This document shows, one piece after another, positions 10,218 through 19,363 of a DNA stretch of 64,000 nucleotides (its first letter is position 1; every line of letters begins with the position of its first letter). Source of the stretch: Neoaquamicrobium microcysteis (GTDB lineage: Bacteria; Pseudomonadota; Alphaproteobacteria; Rhizobiales; Rhizobiaceae). The DNA is taken from the NCBI RefSeq assembly GCF_008180155.1, contig NZ_VSZS01000066.1:1-64000 (forward strand). The letters are read 5' to 3'. Below the pieces are notes generated by a model. That model saw nothing but the letters and a program-made list of their open reading frames with translations, searched no databases and was not told where the DNA came from. The translations under genes were made by a program, and so were the position numbers.

Positions 10218-10805
10218 TCACCCGGGCCGCCCGGCAAGCCATGTGGCGAGATCGTCCACCGTGCGGTCGGCTATGGTTTCCATGGTGGACGGGTCGACGG
10301 AGGGCCATCCCTCGCCGCCGCGAGACGGTGCGCTGGCCTGCCCCTGTATGCGGTGAACGCGGGTTCCGGCCGGGTCCATCACGTCCCAGACATAGATCAC
10401 GGTGGTCTGGCCATCATCCGAGAAGGCCGAGAAGTAACCCTTCATCACGTGTGTGGCCGAGCTTTCGCCTGCGCCCACAAGCGTGATGCCGCGCGCGCTG
10501 GCGCGTGTGGAAAGCCGCGCGGCGAGCGGTGTCGAGGCCTCGCCCGAAGCGCCTACCACCGGTGCGAATTGCACCCGCGCATCGGTGTTGATCGCCGCGA
10601 CGGTCGCAGGCGGCTGGCTTGCCGTTGCAGCGGGCGGCTGCGCGGCCGGCTGTTCGATCGGCAGTTGGGTCTGTGTTTGCGGCGGCGGGGTGGGCGTGTC
10701 GGTGCTGACGAGCGCGGACGGTTCCAGAACATCCTGCGTGCTGGTGCAGGCGGCCAGCGCGGCGGCAGCGCCGAGCAGCATCGCCGTAAGGGCGGAGCGT
10801 CTCAT
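10218..10805 (-). CDS. Proline-rich lipoprotein of unknown function
   Basis: 195-aa lipoprotein. Signal peptide ends at the lipobox LAACT (Cys about residue 19). Residues about 35-75 form a Pro/Gln/Thr/Ala-rich linker; the C-terminal 110 residues form a compact domain (THVMKGYFSAFSDDGQTTVIYVWDVMD) I do not recognise. AGGAGG lies about 9 nt before the ATG at 10805, which sets the start. It lies between the M24-type gene and prs on the same strand. Function unknown. Confidence 0.82.
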   Translation of the reverse strand: MRRSALTAMLLGAAAALAACTSTQDVLEPSALVSTDTPTPPPQTQTQLPIEQPAAQPPAATASQPPATVAAINTDARVQFAPVVGASGEASTPLAARLSTRASARGITLVGAGESSATHVMKGYFSAFSDDGQTTVIYVWDVMDPAGTRVHRIQGQASAPSRGGEGWPSVDPSTMETIADRTVDDLATWLAGRPG

Positions 10806-10893
10806 CCCAAGGGTCCTCCTGCGCACGCCAAACGGGACGGCCCTTTCAAGGCCAGCCGCTACGCGCACCGGTTGTCGTCCCTCCATAATGGAG

Positions 10894-12045
10894 TCACCGG
10901 ACGATCAAGTCGAGATCATGGCGAGAAAGAGGCTTGGGATCGTTTTCCGTCGTAAGGTAGGTGCGGCCCAGCGTCATCGCCGTCTCGCTGTCGGAATCCA
11001 TGATAATCATGTGCGCGAAAAGCGTCATGTCCGGCGCGATGGGCTCCGGGTTGCCGGCGTAGAACATCGGCATGTCCATCCACGACGGCGTGAAGCGCGC
11101 GCCTACAGAATAGCCGCAGGCATTCAGCCTGTGGCGCGTCAGCCCATGGGCTTCCATCACACGGGCGTGTGCGTCGAACACGTCGCCGAAGGTCTTGCCC
11201 GGCACCATCGCCTTCTCCACCGCTATCAGCGCGTCGCGTGCAGCATCGAAAAGCTCCTGATGCCGCTTCGAAACCTTGCCCGTCAGCACCGTGCGCATCA
11301 TCGGCGCGTGGTAGTGGTGGAACACGCCGGCCCATTCGAGCGTGAGCTGGTCGTTCTTGTTGAGCTTGCGGCGGCCGGCCTTGTAGCGGCACAGCAGCGC
11401 GTCGGCGCCCGAGCCGATGATGAACTCGTTGGCCGGATAGTCGCCGCCGCCGGCAAAGACGGCCGCCTGCATCGCCGCCAGGATCGCGCCTTCGTCGCCC
11501 CCCTGCTTGACGAGTGGAAGGGCGGCGTCGAGCGCGTCGTCGGAGAGGGCTGCGGCCTTCTGTGCCTTGGTGATCTCGGCAGCGCTCTTCAGCAGGCGCA
11601 GGCGGCTGACGATGTCTGAGGCGTCTTCCGTGGTGCCGAAGGTCTTGAGTTCCTCGTCCAGCAACCGGCCGTTCTTCGCCGTCAGCCCGTGGGTGTCGTA
11701 TTCCACGCCGATGCGGCAGCCCAAGAGGTCGAGGTCGTTGAGCAGATTGCGCAACTCGGCAGCCGGGTTGGCGCCGTCACGGTCGGTCCACACGACTATG
11801 TTGTCGAGGATCGATGTGTGGCGAGCCTGGCGCAGGTCGGCCGACCGCGTCATCAGCACCATCGAGCCGTCCGCCTTCACCACGAGGCACTGGAAGAAGC
11901 AGAAGCCGAACGTGTCGTATCCGGTCAGCCAATACATGCTCTCCTGCGCAAACAGCAGCATCGCATCGAGCTTGCGCTCGGCCATCTCGATGACGAGACG
12001 GTCGCGTCTGGCGTCAAACTCGGTCTTTTCAAAATGCAGCGCCAT
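10894..12045 (-). CDS. Creatinase/M24-like hydrolase lacking metal ligands
   Basis: 383-aa protein with the creatinase N-terminal domain (about 1-140) and C-terminal pita-bread fold of the M24 aminopeptidase family. The positions that bind metal in true Xaa-Pro peptidases are replaced: LEWAGVFHHYHAPMMRT instead of the DxGxxxxxxxxDxxRT pattern, and GYSVG instead of GHGIG. This resembles non-metal members such as creatinase or ectoine hydrolase rather than PepP. Start codon overlaps the pgeF stop (TGATG), so the two are coupled. Substrate unknown. Confidence 0.85.
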   Translation of the reverse strand: MALHFEKTEFDARRDRLVIEMAERKLDAMLLFAQESMYWLTGYDTFGFCFFQCLVVKADGSMVLMTRSADLRQARHTSILDNIVVWTDRDGANPAAELRNLLNDLDLLGCRIGVEYDTHGLTAKNGRLLDEELKTFGTTEDASDIVSRLRLLKSAAEITKAQKAAALSDDALDAALPLVKQGGDEGAILAAMQAAVFAGGGDYPANEFIIGSGADALLCRYKAGRRKLNKNDQLTLEWAGVFHHYHAPMMRTVLTGKVSKRHQELFDAARDALIAVEKAMVPGKTFGDVFDAHARVMEAHGLTRHRLNACGYSVGARFTPSWMDMPMFYAGNPEPIAPDMTLFAHMIIMDSDSETAMTLGRTYLTTENDPKPLSRHDLDLIVR

Positions 12046-12839
12046 CAGCGGTCCTCCAGAACGATCGCCGAAACCTGGCGTCCATAGTCGGGCTCCCTGC
12101 GGTGCGTTGCGCGCCGGTAGGAGAAGAAACTGTCCTCGTCCGCGTAGGTGCAGCGACCAATCATCCCGGCCGATACACCCGCCCGTGCCAGCCTGTCGAC
12201 CGTGTAGCGGTTGAGATCGAACATCGCGTGCCCCGCATTGGCGGACGCGGCGAAATAGGCGTCGTTGGCGGCATCGGCTTCGATGAACCGCGCGACGAAT
12301 TCCGGCCCGACCTCGTAGTTGTCGGGCCCGATCGATGGACCGAGCACGGCTACGATGCGCTCGCGCCTGGCCCCGAGTTCCTCCATCGCGTCGACGGTCG
12401 CTTCCAGAACGCCCGTCAGCGCGCCCTTCCAGCCTGCGTGCGCGGCGCCGATGACGCCCGCCTGCGCGTCGGCATAGAGCACAGGGCCGCAATCTGCGGC
12501 CAGAACGCCGAGGGCGATGCCGGGACGATCCGTGACCATCGCGTCGGCCTTCGGTCGCGGCGAGGAAAACGGCTCGCGCACGATCAGCGCGTCTGCAGAG
12601 TGGACCTGATAGAGCGTGACGAGGGCCGCAGGCTTCACGCCCATCCAGGAGGCGACGCGGGCGCGATTCTCCGCTACGCGGTCGCTGTCGTCCTGCGATC
12701 CGACGCCGACATTGAGCCCTTTGTAGATGCCGTCCGACACGCCGCCGGCACGCGTGAAGAACCCGTGCCTGATGCCCTTTTCGGCGAATCTGTCCAGCAC
12801 CGGAGACCGGATCGGGTCCGGTCGAACTGTTTCAAGCAT
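12045..12839 (-). CDS. pgeF: Multicopper laccase-domain purine nucleoside phosphorylase (YfiH/PgeF)
   Basis: 264-aa protein of the YfiH family. Conserved residues: GFFTRAGGVSDG near the N-terminus, LAADCGPVLYAD with the zinc-binding Cys, and GAAHAGWKGALTG with the second His. Characterised homologues act as purine nucleoside phosphorylase/adenosine deaminase or edit peptidoglycan precursors. It lies between the NDUFAF7-like methyltransferase gene and the M24-like gene, in the order often seen in rhizobia (lgt, methyltransferase, pgeF, M24). Confidence 0.93.
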   Translation of the reverse strand: MLETVRPDPIRSPVLDRFAEKGIRHGFFTRAGGVSDGIYKGLNVGVGSQDDSDRVAENRARVASWMGVKPAALVTLYQVHSADALIVREPFSSPRPKADAMVTDRPGIALGVLAADCGPVLYADAQAGVIGAAHAGWKGALTGVLEATVDAMEELGARRERIVAVLGPSIGPDNYEVGPEFVARFIEADAANDAYFAASANAGHAMFDLNRYTVDRLARAGVSAGMIGRCTYADEDSFFSYRRATHRREPDYGRQVSAIVLEDR

Positions 12840-12941
12840 GCGCCGCCTTTGTTCCTTCCGGCCGCTCTTCCCGCACCCTTGGATGTCGTTCTCGCGGCGG
12901 CCGATTTGCGCGCGGATCGTGGGACAGGGGAGGGGGAAAAG

Positions 12942-14030
12942 TCAATCCGCTGTCTCGAACGGTGGCAGCGACACGCCCTGCGGCGCTATCATCAGCACCT
13001 TGAACAGCGAGCCCATCGCGTCCGGCCCCGCAAGCCGTTCCGCCTCGGTTTGAAGGCGCTTCCGGGTCGCTTCATCGGCCCTTTCGCCAAGTGCCCCGGC
13101 GCGCTCCAGCAGTCCCATGCCCAGCAGAAACTGGCCCTGCGTCATCATGCGCGCGCTCAGCCCGTGCGTGCGCGCAACCTCGGCAAGCGCCGCGAAATCC
13201 ACATGCGAGGTCAGGTCTGCCGCGCCGGGATTTGCCAGCACCTCGTCGAACGCGTGAGCGCGGACGGCCTGAAGCGTATCGCCGAGGCCCGGCTGCACGT
13301 GGCCGTAGTCGATGAACAGGCCCGCCCCGCCGTGGCGGGCGATCCGCGCGGCAATCTCATCCATCAACGCCTCCCGGGCGGGCGCTGCCTCGAAGATCGC
13401 GCCGTCGGGAGCCTCGTTCGCGGCGCGTGGCAGCAGCGCTGGGTCGATGCCGGCAGCGCCGACGCCAAAGGTCAACTCGCCCGCCTCGTCCAGCGCCACC
13501 ATGCGCTCGCACCAACCCAGCGGCGTCTTGACGAACTGGCGGACGGGCAGGGCGTCGAAGAGCTCGTTGCCGACAATGACCAGCGGCAGCGACGGCAGGC
13601 TGGCGATGTCGGCAAACCATGTGGGTTTCGCCCTGCCGCTCGCGAGCTTCGCCTTCTGGATTTCAACCAGTCGCGGGCTCGCCTCGACCATGGCAACGCG
13701 CGCCAGCGTGACGAAGGAAGGGTCCAGCCTGCCAAGCGTCCGCAGCATGTCCGCCATCAGCGTGCCGCGGCCGGGGCCGATCTCGGCCAGAACCGATGGA
13801 ACCGGTTTGCCCAGCGCCGCCCACGCAGACCAGGCCCATACCGCCAGCAACTCGCCGAACATCTGGCTGATTTCGGGCGCGGTGGTGAAGTCGCCCGCCG
13901 CACCGAACGGTTCGCGTGTGGTGTAGTAGCCGGCGTCGGGGTCGAACAGGCATGTCGCCATATAGTCCGCGACCGTGATGGGGCCTGACGCCGCGATGAG
14001 CCGCGCGAGGCGATCCTTCAGCGCGGTCAT
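12942..14030 (-). CDS. SAM-dependent methyltransferase of the NDUFAF7/DUF185 family
   Basis: 362 aa. Early motif [21 protein letters not shown] and SAM-binding loop [16 protein letters not shown], then [14 protein letters not shown], all typical of the DUF185 family. The mitochondrial member NDUFAF7 methylates an arginine in complex I; bacterial targets are not established. ATG overlaps the lgt stop by 4 nt, so translation is coupled to lgt. The neighbouring 102 bp before pgeF is non-coding. Confidence 0.93.
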   Translation of the reverse strand: MTALKDRLARLIAASGPITVADYMATCLFDPDAGYYTTREPFGAAGDFTTAPEISQMFGELLAVWAWSAWAALGKPVPSVLAEIGPGRGTLMADMLRTLGRLDPSFVTLARVAMVEASPRLVEIQKAKLASGRAKPTWFADIASLPSLPLVIVGNELFDALPVRQFVKTPLGWCERMVALDEAGELTFGVGAAGIDPALLPRAANEAPDGAIFEAAPAREALMDEIAARIARHGGAGLFIDYGHVQPGLGDTLQAVRAHAFDEVLANPGAADLTSHVDFAALAEVARTHGLSARMMTQGQFLLGMGLLERAGALGERADEATRKRLQTEAERLAGPDAMGSLFKVLMIAPQGVSLPPFETAD

Positions 14031-14872
14031 CGGGTGGCTTCGGCCGCCCTTTTGGCCCGCAGCATCGCCCATACGCCCAGCAGCACCATCGGCAGCGAGA
14101 GAACCATGCCGGTGGTGAGCCAGCCGCCGGCCAGATAGCCGATATGCGCGTCGGGCTCGCGGAAGAACTCCACGAAGATGCGCGCGGCGCCGTACCACGC
14201 CACCATCGCGCCTGCCACGAATCCGGGTTGCTTCAGCTTGAACCCCGAATGGGTCAGCAGCCGCAGGACGATGAAAAGCGCCAGCCCCTCGAGCAGCGCC
14301 TCGTAAAGCTGGCTCGGGTGGCGCGGCTCGGGCCCGCCATTGGGGAACACGAAGGCCCACGGGACGTCGGTCGGCCTCCCCCACAGCTCGGAATTGATGA
14401 AGTTCGTCACCCGCACCAGCCCGAAGCCGACGGGGGCGCTTGCGGCGATCACGTCGAACAGGCTCCACGGGCTGAAGCCTCGCCTCCGCGCAAACAGGAT
14501 CATCGCGATGGTGACGCCTGCAAGCCCGCCGTGGAACGACATGCCGCCCTGCCACACGGCGAGTATCTCCGCCGGTCGCTCGATATAGCGCGCGAGATCG
14601 TAGAACAGGATGTAGCCGATGCGGCCGCCCAAGACGACGCCGGCCGCCGCCCACAGCAGGAAGTCGTCGATGTCTTCATGCGTCATCGGCGCGCTTCCGC
14701 CCGCCCACAGCCTGTCGTTGGAAATCAGCCTTCTGGAATACCACCACGCGAACAGGATGCCGATCACGTAGCCCAGCCCGTACCAGTGGATCGCCAGTGG
14801 TCCGATCTGGACGATCACCGGGTCGATCTGGGGGAAGGGCAGGGCGGCCAGCGGCAGGAGAAGTTCGGTCAC
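14027..14872 (-). CDS. lgt: Prolipoprotein diacylglyceryl transferase
   Basis: 281-aa inner-membrane enzyme that adds diacylglycerol to the lipobox cysteine of prelipoproteins. Seen: [19 protein letters not shown] at the start, the HGG of MSFHGGLAG, and the Lgt signature [15 protein letters not shown], with about seven membrane segments. The GTG at 14872 places the conserved PxIDPV motif at the usual position and has GGGA 8 nt upstream; an ATG at 14908 would add 12 residues and lacks a Shine-Dalgarno, but cannot be ruled out. Confidence 0.95.
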   Translation of the reverse strand: MTELLLPLAALPFPQIDPVIVQIGPLAIHWYGLGYVIGILFAWWYSRRLISNDRLWAGGSAPMTHEDIDDFLLWAAAGVVLGGRIGYILFYDLARYIERPAEILAVWQGGMSFHGGLAGVTIAMILFARRRGFSPWSLFDVIAASAPVGFGLVRVTNFINSELWGRPTDVPWAFVFPNGGPEPRHPSQLYEALLEGLALFIVLRLLTHSGFKLKQPGFVAGAMVAWYGAARIFVEFFREPDAHIGYLAGGWLTTGMVLSLPMVLLGVWAMLRAKRAAEATR

Positions 14873-15019
14873 GTCTGGCGTCCCGGTGCCGGTTTCGTTG
14901 GCGACCATATGAGCGCAGGGCAAGGCGAGGTCAAGAAGGCAGGCCGCGACGCCCTGCGCCTTGCATTCGTCCGCGGCCCCCACTACTTCCATATCCGGAA
15001 ACGAGAGTGAGGCGCTGCC

Positions 15020-15325
15020 ATGTCGACCGGACCCAACCGCATCCTGGACGAGTTCGCAAAGCTGATGACCGATGCCGCCGGCGCGGCGCAGGGCGTTCGC
15101 CGTGAGGTCGAGACGGCCTTCCGCGGGCAGGCCGAACGCATCCTCAATTCAATGGATATCGTGCAGCGCGAGGAGTTCGAGGCCGTCCGCGAGATGGCGC
15201 TCAAGGCGCGGGCCGAAAACGAAAAGCTCTCGGCGCGCATTGCGGAGCTTGAAGAAAAGCTTGGCCTCGGCGGCTCCGGCGAAGCGGAGAAGGCTTCTCC
15301 CAGGGCCCGTACGAAAAAAACTTAG
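15020..15325 (+). CDS. ubiK: Ubiquinone biosynthesis accessory factor UbiK/BMFP family
   Basis: 101-aa, almost entirely helical and rich in Ala/Glu/Arg. The segment [20 protein letters not shown] followed by a leucine-spaced coiled coil ([17 protein letters not shown]) is the signature of the BMFP/YqiC/UbiK family, which trimerises, binds membranes and supports aerobic ubiquinone synthesis. A basic tail (RARTKKT) ends the protein. GAGTGAGG precedes the ATG. Divergent from lgt. Confidence 0.88.
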   Translation: MSTGPNRILDEFAKLMTDAAGAAQGVRREVETAFRGQAERILNSMDIVQREEFEAVREMALKARAENEKLSARIAELEEKLGLGGSGEAEKASPRARTKKT

Positions 15326-15671
15326 TAAATTTCCGCTTAACTTTTCCACATGGCGCCGTCGCGAAAAACGCTTGTGCGAGAGTCGCTTAGACTCTGCCAT
15401 TGAATCTGCTTGTGAATCTCTATCCACACCGCATGTGGGTCTGTCCCCAAAAAGGGGCTGTTCACGCGACTCTGCATCAATACACTGAATTTGTTGCATG
15501 ATTCGAGACGCCAATCCGGCGGCTTCTCATGTGTCGGGTAGTGGGGTCCGGCAGAGCCTTGTATGCGTTGCTCGCCGCCTTTCTTCCTCAGTAGCTGTTT
15601 CTCGTACCGCGTGCACCGCAACAGGGGCGTACGCGAACGCCTCCTCATGACTGACGGGAAGAGATTTCTCC
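15326..15671. promoter_or_regulatory. Long leader with six clustered GANTC sites and DnaA-box-like words
   Basis: This 346-bp gene-free stretch precedes the ybjN-like gene. Six CcrM methylation sites (GANTC) begin at 15380, 15390, 15402, 15414, 15468 and 15500; the first four are spaced 10-12 bp, near one helical turn. TTTTCCACA at 15342-15350 fits the relaxed DnaA-box consensus TTWTNCACA, and CTATCCACA at 15420-15428 is one base off. A short CCCC-A5-GGGG palindrome lies near 15446. Together this suggests methylation- and cell-cycle-linked control; that reading is inference. Confidence 0.55.
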
Positions 15672-16172
15672 ATGGACTTGCTTGAACTGGACGTAGCCCG
15701 CGACCTCCACCCGGTGGATGTCATCGAGCACGTCGCGAACATGAACGACTGGTCGTTCGAGCGCACCGGAGACGACGAGATCGCCATCTCGGTCGCCGGG
15801 ACATGGACCGACTACCATGTCTCGTTTTCATGGATGGAGGACTTCGAGGCGCTGCACCTTGCCTGCGCTTTTGACATCAAGGTTCCGGAGAACCGTGCAC
15901 TGGAAGTGATGCGCCTTTTGTCGCTCATCAACGAGCAGATGCTTTTCGGGCATTTCGACCTGTGGGAGCAGGAGGGCGCCATCATGTTTCGCCAGGCGCT
16001 GCTGCTTGCCGGCGGGGCCGAGCCTACCAGCCAGCAGGTCGAGGTGCTTCTGTCCTCCGCTCTCGAAGCCTGCGAGTGCTACTTCCAGGCGTTCCAGTTC
16101 GTCGTCTGGTCCGGCTCGAGCGCGCGCGACGCCCTGTCGAACGTGCTGTTCGAGACCCAGGGTTCCTGCTGA
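15672..16172 (+). CDS. YbjN domain-containing protein
   Basis: 166-aa acidic protein of the YbjN/DUF1790 family (type III chaperone-like fold). Recognisable segments are [45 protein letters not shown] and [17 protein letters not shown]. No catalytic motif is visible; members are thought to be chaperone- or regulator-like. The stop is only 13 nt before the CsaA-like gene, so the two are probably cotranscribed. The upstream region is rich in GANTC sites. Confidence 0.88.
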   Translation: MDLLELDVARDLHPVDVIEHVANMNDWSFERTGDDEIAISVAGTWTDYHVSFSWMEDFEALHLACAFDIKVPENRALEVMRLLSLINEQMLFGHFDLWEQEGAIMFRQALLLAGGAEPTSQQVEVLLSSALEACECYFQAFQFVVWSGSSARDALSNVLFETQGSC

Positions 16173-16185
16173 AGGCTTTGCAGCG

Positions 16186-16545
16186 ATGAGCGGCGACAAC
16201 GCGTTGCGGCCCGAGATAACCTTTGCGGATTTCGATAGCATCGACATTCGCGTAGGCACCATCATTGCCGCCGAGCCCTATCCGGAGGCGCGCAAGCCCG
16301 CCATCAAGCTGCGCATCGATTTCGGCCCGGAGATCGGCGAGAAGAAGACTTCGGCGCAATTGACCCGGCACTACACGCCCGAGACGCTGACCGGACGGCA
16401 GGTAATGGCGGTGGTCAACTTTCCACCGCGCCAGATCGGCAAGTTCATGTCGGAAGTGCTGACGTTGGGCTTTCCCGACGAGGATGGCGAGGTGGTGCTG
16501 GCCGCCGTGGACAAGCCCGTGCCTAACGGCGGCAAGCTGTTCTGA
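16186..16545 (+). CDS. csaA: CsaA-like tRNA-binding domain protein
   Basis: 119-aa single OB-fold protein of the CsaA/EMAP-II-type tRNA-binding family. Seen: [41 protein letters not shown], and the closing [20 protein letters not shown]. Homologues bind tRNA-like RNA and have been described as export-related chaperones. ATG at 16186 is fixed by the position of the OB fold. Middle gene of a ybjN - csaA - ATPase run on the plus strand. Confidence 0.9.
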   Translation: MSGDNALRPEITFADFDSIDIRVGTIIAAEPYPEARKPAIKLRIDFGPEIGEKKTSAQLTRHYTPETLTGRQVMAVVNFPPRQIGKFMSEVLTLGFPDEDGEVVLAAVDKPVPNGGKLF

Positions 16546-16574
16546 CCGAACCGCCATTTCCGGCGAGCAGGACG

Positions 16575-17153
16575 ATGATCCACGAAGACGAATACGTTGC
16601 CGGCAACCCGCGCTTTGCAGGCAGCCGCCTGCTGGTCGTGCTGACCGGATGCTCAGGCGGCGGAAAGTCGACCTTGCTAGGCGAGCTTTCGCGTAGGGGC
16701 TACGAAGTGCGTCCCGAGGCCGGCCGGCAGGTGGTGCGCGAGCAGATGCATCTCGGTGGCGACGGCCTGCCCTGGGCCGATGTGCTGAAGTTTGCCGAAC
16801 TGACCGCCTCGCGGACGATGTACCAGTTCAATATGGCGGTGCCCCAGGAGCGCCCGATCTTCTTCGACCGATCTCTGGTCGATCTCGTGTCTCATCTGAG
16901 GCTGAAGCAGCTTACGGTCCCGGCGTATCTCGACCGGGCCGTGCAGCTCTATCGCTACGCGCCCAGCGTTTTCGTCACGCCGCCGTGGCGCGAAATCTAC
17001 GTGAACGAGGCCGAACGCTCGAAGACGTTCGAGGAAGCCTGTCTCGAGTACGAAGCTCTCGTTGTCGGGTATGAGGCGGCTGGCTATCTGCTTGTCGAGG
17101 TGCCGAGGCTCGAGGTCGGCAAGCGCGCGGATTTCATTATCGAGCGTCTGTGA
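16575..17153 (+). CDS. P-loop AAA_28-type ATPase/kinase-like protein
   Basis: 192-aa protein with Walker A GCSGGGKST (about residues 25-33) and a Walker B-like IFFDRSLVDLV, as in predicted ATPases with a kinase-like fold. Motif RPEAGRQVVREQM follows strand 2 and is typical of this group. Substrate unknown; it may phosphorylate a small molecule. GAGCAGGA precedes the ATG at 16575, 29 bp after the CsaA-like gene. Confidence 0.83.
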   Translation: MIHEDEYVAGNPRFAGSRLLVVLTGCSGGGKSTLLGELSRRGYEVRPEAGRQVVREQMHLGGDGLPWADVLKFAELTASRTMYQFNMAVPQERPIFFDRSLVDLVSHLRLKQLTVPAYLDRAVQLYRYAPSVFVTPPWREIYVNEAERSKTFEEACLEYEALVVGYEAAGYLLVEVPRLEVGKRADFIIERL

Positions 17154-17166
17154 CGAGCGGGCGGCC

Positions 17167-18579
17167 TCAGGCTGGAATGCGGATCACGGCGCGAAGGCCG
17201 CCCGCAGGGCTGTCGTCCAGCGTGATGTCGCCGCCATGGCTGCGGGCGATGTCGCGGGCGATGGAGAGCCCCAGACCCGTGCCGCTTGCATCCTGATTGC
17301 GCGCATCGTCCAGCCGCACGAAGGGCTTGAACACGTCCTCGCGCTTGTCGGCCGGGATGCCGGGCCCATCGTCATCGACGATGATGAGCAGCGATCCGCG
17401 CGCGTGGGTGGCGACGATGTCTACGTTCTTCGCATAGCGGAAGGCGTTGCCGACAACGTTGCCGAGCAGGCGCGCGAACGCGTTGGGCCGAACGTGCACT
17501 TCCGGGCTGCCGGTCAGCGAGGTGGAGAGCCTGCGCCTGCGCAGCTTGGCTTCCTCGGAAAGCTTTTCGAGCAGCGCGGCAAGGTCCAGCAGCCCGGTGT
17601 CCTCGCCAGCCTCGCCGCGCGCAAAGGCGAGATAGCCTTCCAGCATTGACTGCATGTCGTCGATATCCTGATCGAGCGCTTCACGGTCCATCTTGCTGCC
17701 ACCCAGCGCCAACTGGAGCTTGAAGCGGGTGAGGATGGTACGCAGGTCGTGGCTCACGCCGGTGAGCATCGCGGTCCGCTGCTCGATCTGGCGCTCTATG
17801 CGCTCACGCATCAGGATGAACGCAGCGCCGGCGCGGCGCACCTCGTCCGCGCCGCGCGGACGGAAGTCGCTAGGCATCGGCCGCCCCTTGCCGAAGCTCT
17901 CGGCGGCTTCCGCGAGGTTGAGGATGGGCCTGATCTGGTTGCGCAGGAAGGCGACCGCGATGGTCAACAGCACCAGCGACGTGCCTACCATCCACAACAG
18001 GAAGATGTGTGTGTTGGACGCGTAGGTCTGGCTGCGCCGCGCAAAGACGCGCAGCACCTTGTCCTCCAGCCGCACCCTGATCTCGACGATGTTTGAGTTG
18101 CCCACCGTGTCGAGCCAGTACGGGCGGTTGATCTGCTGGTTGATCTGTTCGCTGAGCGAATAGTCGAGGATCGAGAAGAACGGCTTCGGGCCGGGCGCCG
18201 GCAGCGGGTCGGGTGGCAATATGTCGATCTTGAGCTGCAGCCGGTCCTGCGCGATGCGGATCACGTCGGCATAGTTGTCGCCGGGCGGATAGGTCTCGAT
18301 CATGTCGATGACGGCGGCGATGTCGCGGGTGACGGCGGCCGACAGGCGCTGGGTGACCGTCTGCCAGTGCCTTTCCATGAAAACGAAGGCAATGACCGAC
18401 TGAAGCAGGATCATCGGCGCGATGACGATAATGAGCGAGCGCGCGTAGAGGCGCTTCGGCATGTGGCGGGCGACCAGCCGCCAGAAGCGCCCGAAGCCGC
18501 GCGAAAGCGCGCGGGGCAGGTTCGAGGAACGGTCAGCCTGCCTCGTCTCGTCTCGCGCCGTTATGTCGGAACTCGCCAT
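17167..18579 (-). CDS. EnvZ-type sensor histidine kinase
   Basis: 470-aa inner-membrane kinase. Cytoplasmic basic N-terminus, TM1 about 47-68, periplasmic domain to about 190, TM2 about 192-212, HAMP about 213-265, then H-box GVSHDLRT with phosphoacceptor His277, N-box GNVVGNAFRYA, G1 DDDGPGIP and G2 GTGLGLSIA. AAAGGG lies 3 nt before the ATG at 18579; a GTG 30 nt upstream is less likely. Starts about 40 bp after the response-regulator gene, its probable partner. The stimulus is unknown. Confidence 0.93.
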   Translation of the reverse strand: MASSDITARDETRQADRSSNLPRALSRGFGRFWRLVARHMPKRLYARSLIIVIAPMILLQSVIAFVFMERHWQTVTQRLSAAVTRDIAAVIDMIETYPPGDNYADVIRIAQDRLQLKIDILPPDPLPAPGPKPFFSILDYSLSEQINQQINRPYWLDTVGNSNIVEIRVRLEDKVLRVFARRSQTYASNTHIFLLWMVGTSLVLLTIAVAFLRNQIRPILNLAEAAESFGKGRPMPSDFRPRGADEVRRAGAAFILMRERIERQIEQRTAMLTGVSHDLRTILTRFKLQLALGGSKMDREALDQDIDDMQSMLEGYLAFARGEAGEDTGLLDLAALLEKLSEEAKLRRRRLSTSLTGSPEVHVRPNAFARLLGNVVGNAFRYAKNVDIVATHARGSLLIIVDDDGPGIPADKREDVFKPFVRLDDARNQDASGTGLGLSIARDIARSHGGDITLDDSPAGGLRAVIRIPA

Positions 18580-18618
18580 CAGCCCTTTCCCGCGCCGCTT
18601 CCAGGGCACGGTTCAAGT

Positions 18619-19323
18619 CTATTCCACACTCAGCCTGTATCCAACACCGCGCACTGTCTGGAGCCAAACGGGGTTGGACGGGTCACGCTCGATCTTGCGG
18701 CGCAGCCGGTTGATCTGCACGTCGATGGTGCGTTCGCCCACTTCGGAGTCCGAGCCTACCAGCTCGTGGCGCGGGATGGTGTCGCCGGCACGCTCGGCGA
18801 AGATGGCGAGTATTTCCTGTTCGCGATCGGTGAGCTTCAGCACCTCGCCGCCCCTCTTCAGCTCGCGCCGCGAAATCTGGAACGTGTAGGGGCCGAAGAC
18901 GATCTGCTCCAGCTTGGGCGTCTGCTGAGGGCCGCCCCGACGCAGGATGTTGTTGAGGCGCAGCAGCAGTTCCCGCGGATCGAAAGGCTTGGGCAGGTAA
19001 TCGTCGGCGCCAGCCTCCAGCCCGGCGATGCGGCTGTCGGTTTCAGACAGGGCCGTCAGCATGAGTATCGGAACGTTCTTTTCCGTGCGCAGAGATTCGG
19101 TGAGCTGGACCCCCGTCTCGCCCGGCATCATCACGTCCAGCACGATGAGGTCGAAGTCGAGGCCCGTCAGCTTGCGCCGGGCTTCCGCCGCGTTGCCGGC
19201 CACCGTCACGCGATAGCCGTTCTCCGTCAGGAACTGTTTCAGCAGGGTACGGATGCGGGTGTCGTCGTCCACGACCAGCAGGTGAGGGGCGTCATCGCCG
19301 GGAATGTTCAAATCCTGCGTCAT
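18619..19323 (-). CDS. OmpR/PetR-type response regulator
   Basis: 234 aa. N-terminal receiver with acidic pocket DDD (19-21), phosphoacceptor Asp63 in VLDVMMPG, switch LTALSE and Lys in PKPFD; C-terminal winged helix (LTDREQEILAIFAERAGDTIPR, RTIDVQINRLRRKIE, QTVRGVGYRL). AAGGA lies 8 nt before the ATG. Lies between a MarR gene and an EnvZ-type kinase on one strand. A MarR-RR pair recalls petP-petR of Rhodobacter capsulatus; equivalence is inferred from order only. Confidence 0.93.
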   Translation of the reverse strand: MTQDLNIPGDDAPHLLVVDDDTRIRTLLKQFLTENGYRVTVAGNAAEARRKLTGLDFDLIVLDVMMPGETGVQLTESLRTEKNVPILMLTALSETDSRIAGLEAGADDYLPKPFDPRELLLRLNNILRRGGPQQTPKLEQIVFGPYTFQISRRELKRGGEVLKLTDREQEILAIFAERAGDTIPRHELVGSDSEVGERTIDVQINRLRRKIERDPSNPVWLQTVRGVGYRLSVE

Positions 19324-19363
19324 GGGCAAGTCCTTCAAATGCTGCGCGCCCCGTGGCGCAATC

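Noticed and set aside
15326-15671. Chromosomal replication origin
   Set aside because: DnaA-box-like words and GANTC sites are present, but only two weak boxes, no AT-rich unwinding region, and none of the usual alphaproteobacterial oriC neighbours (hemE, maf, parAB, gidA) are nearby.
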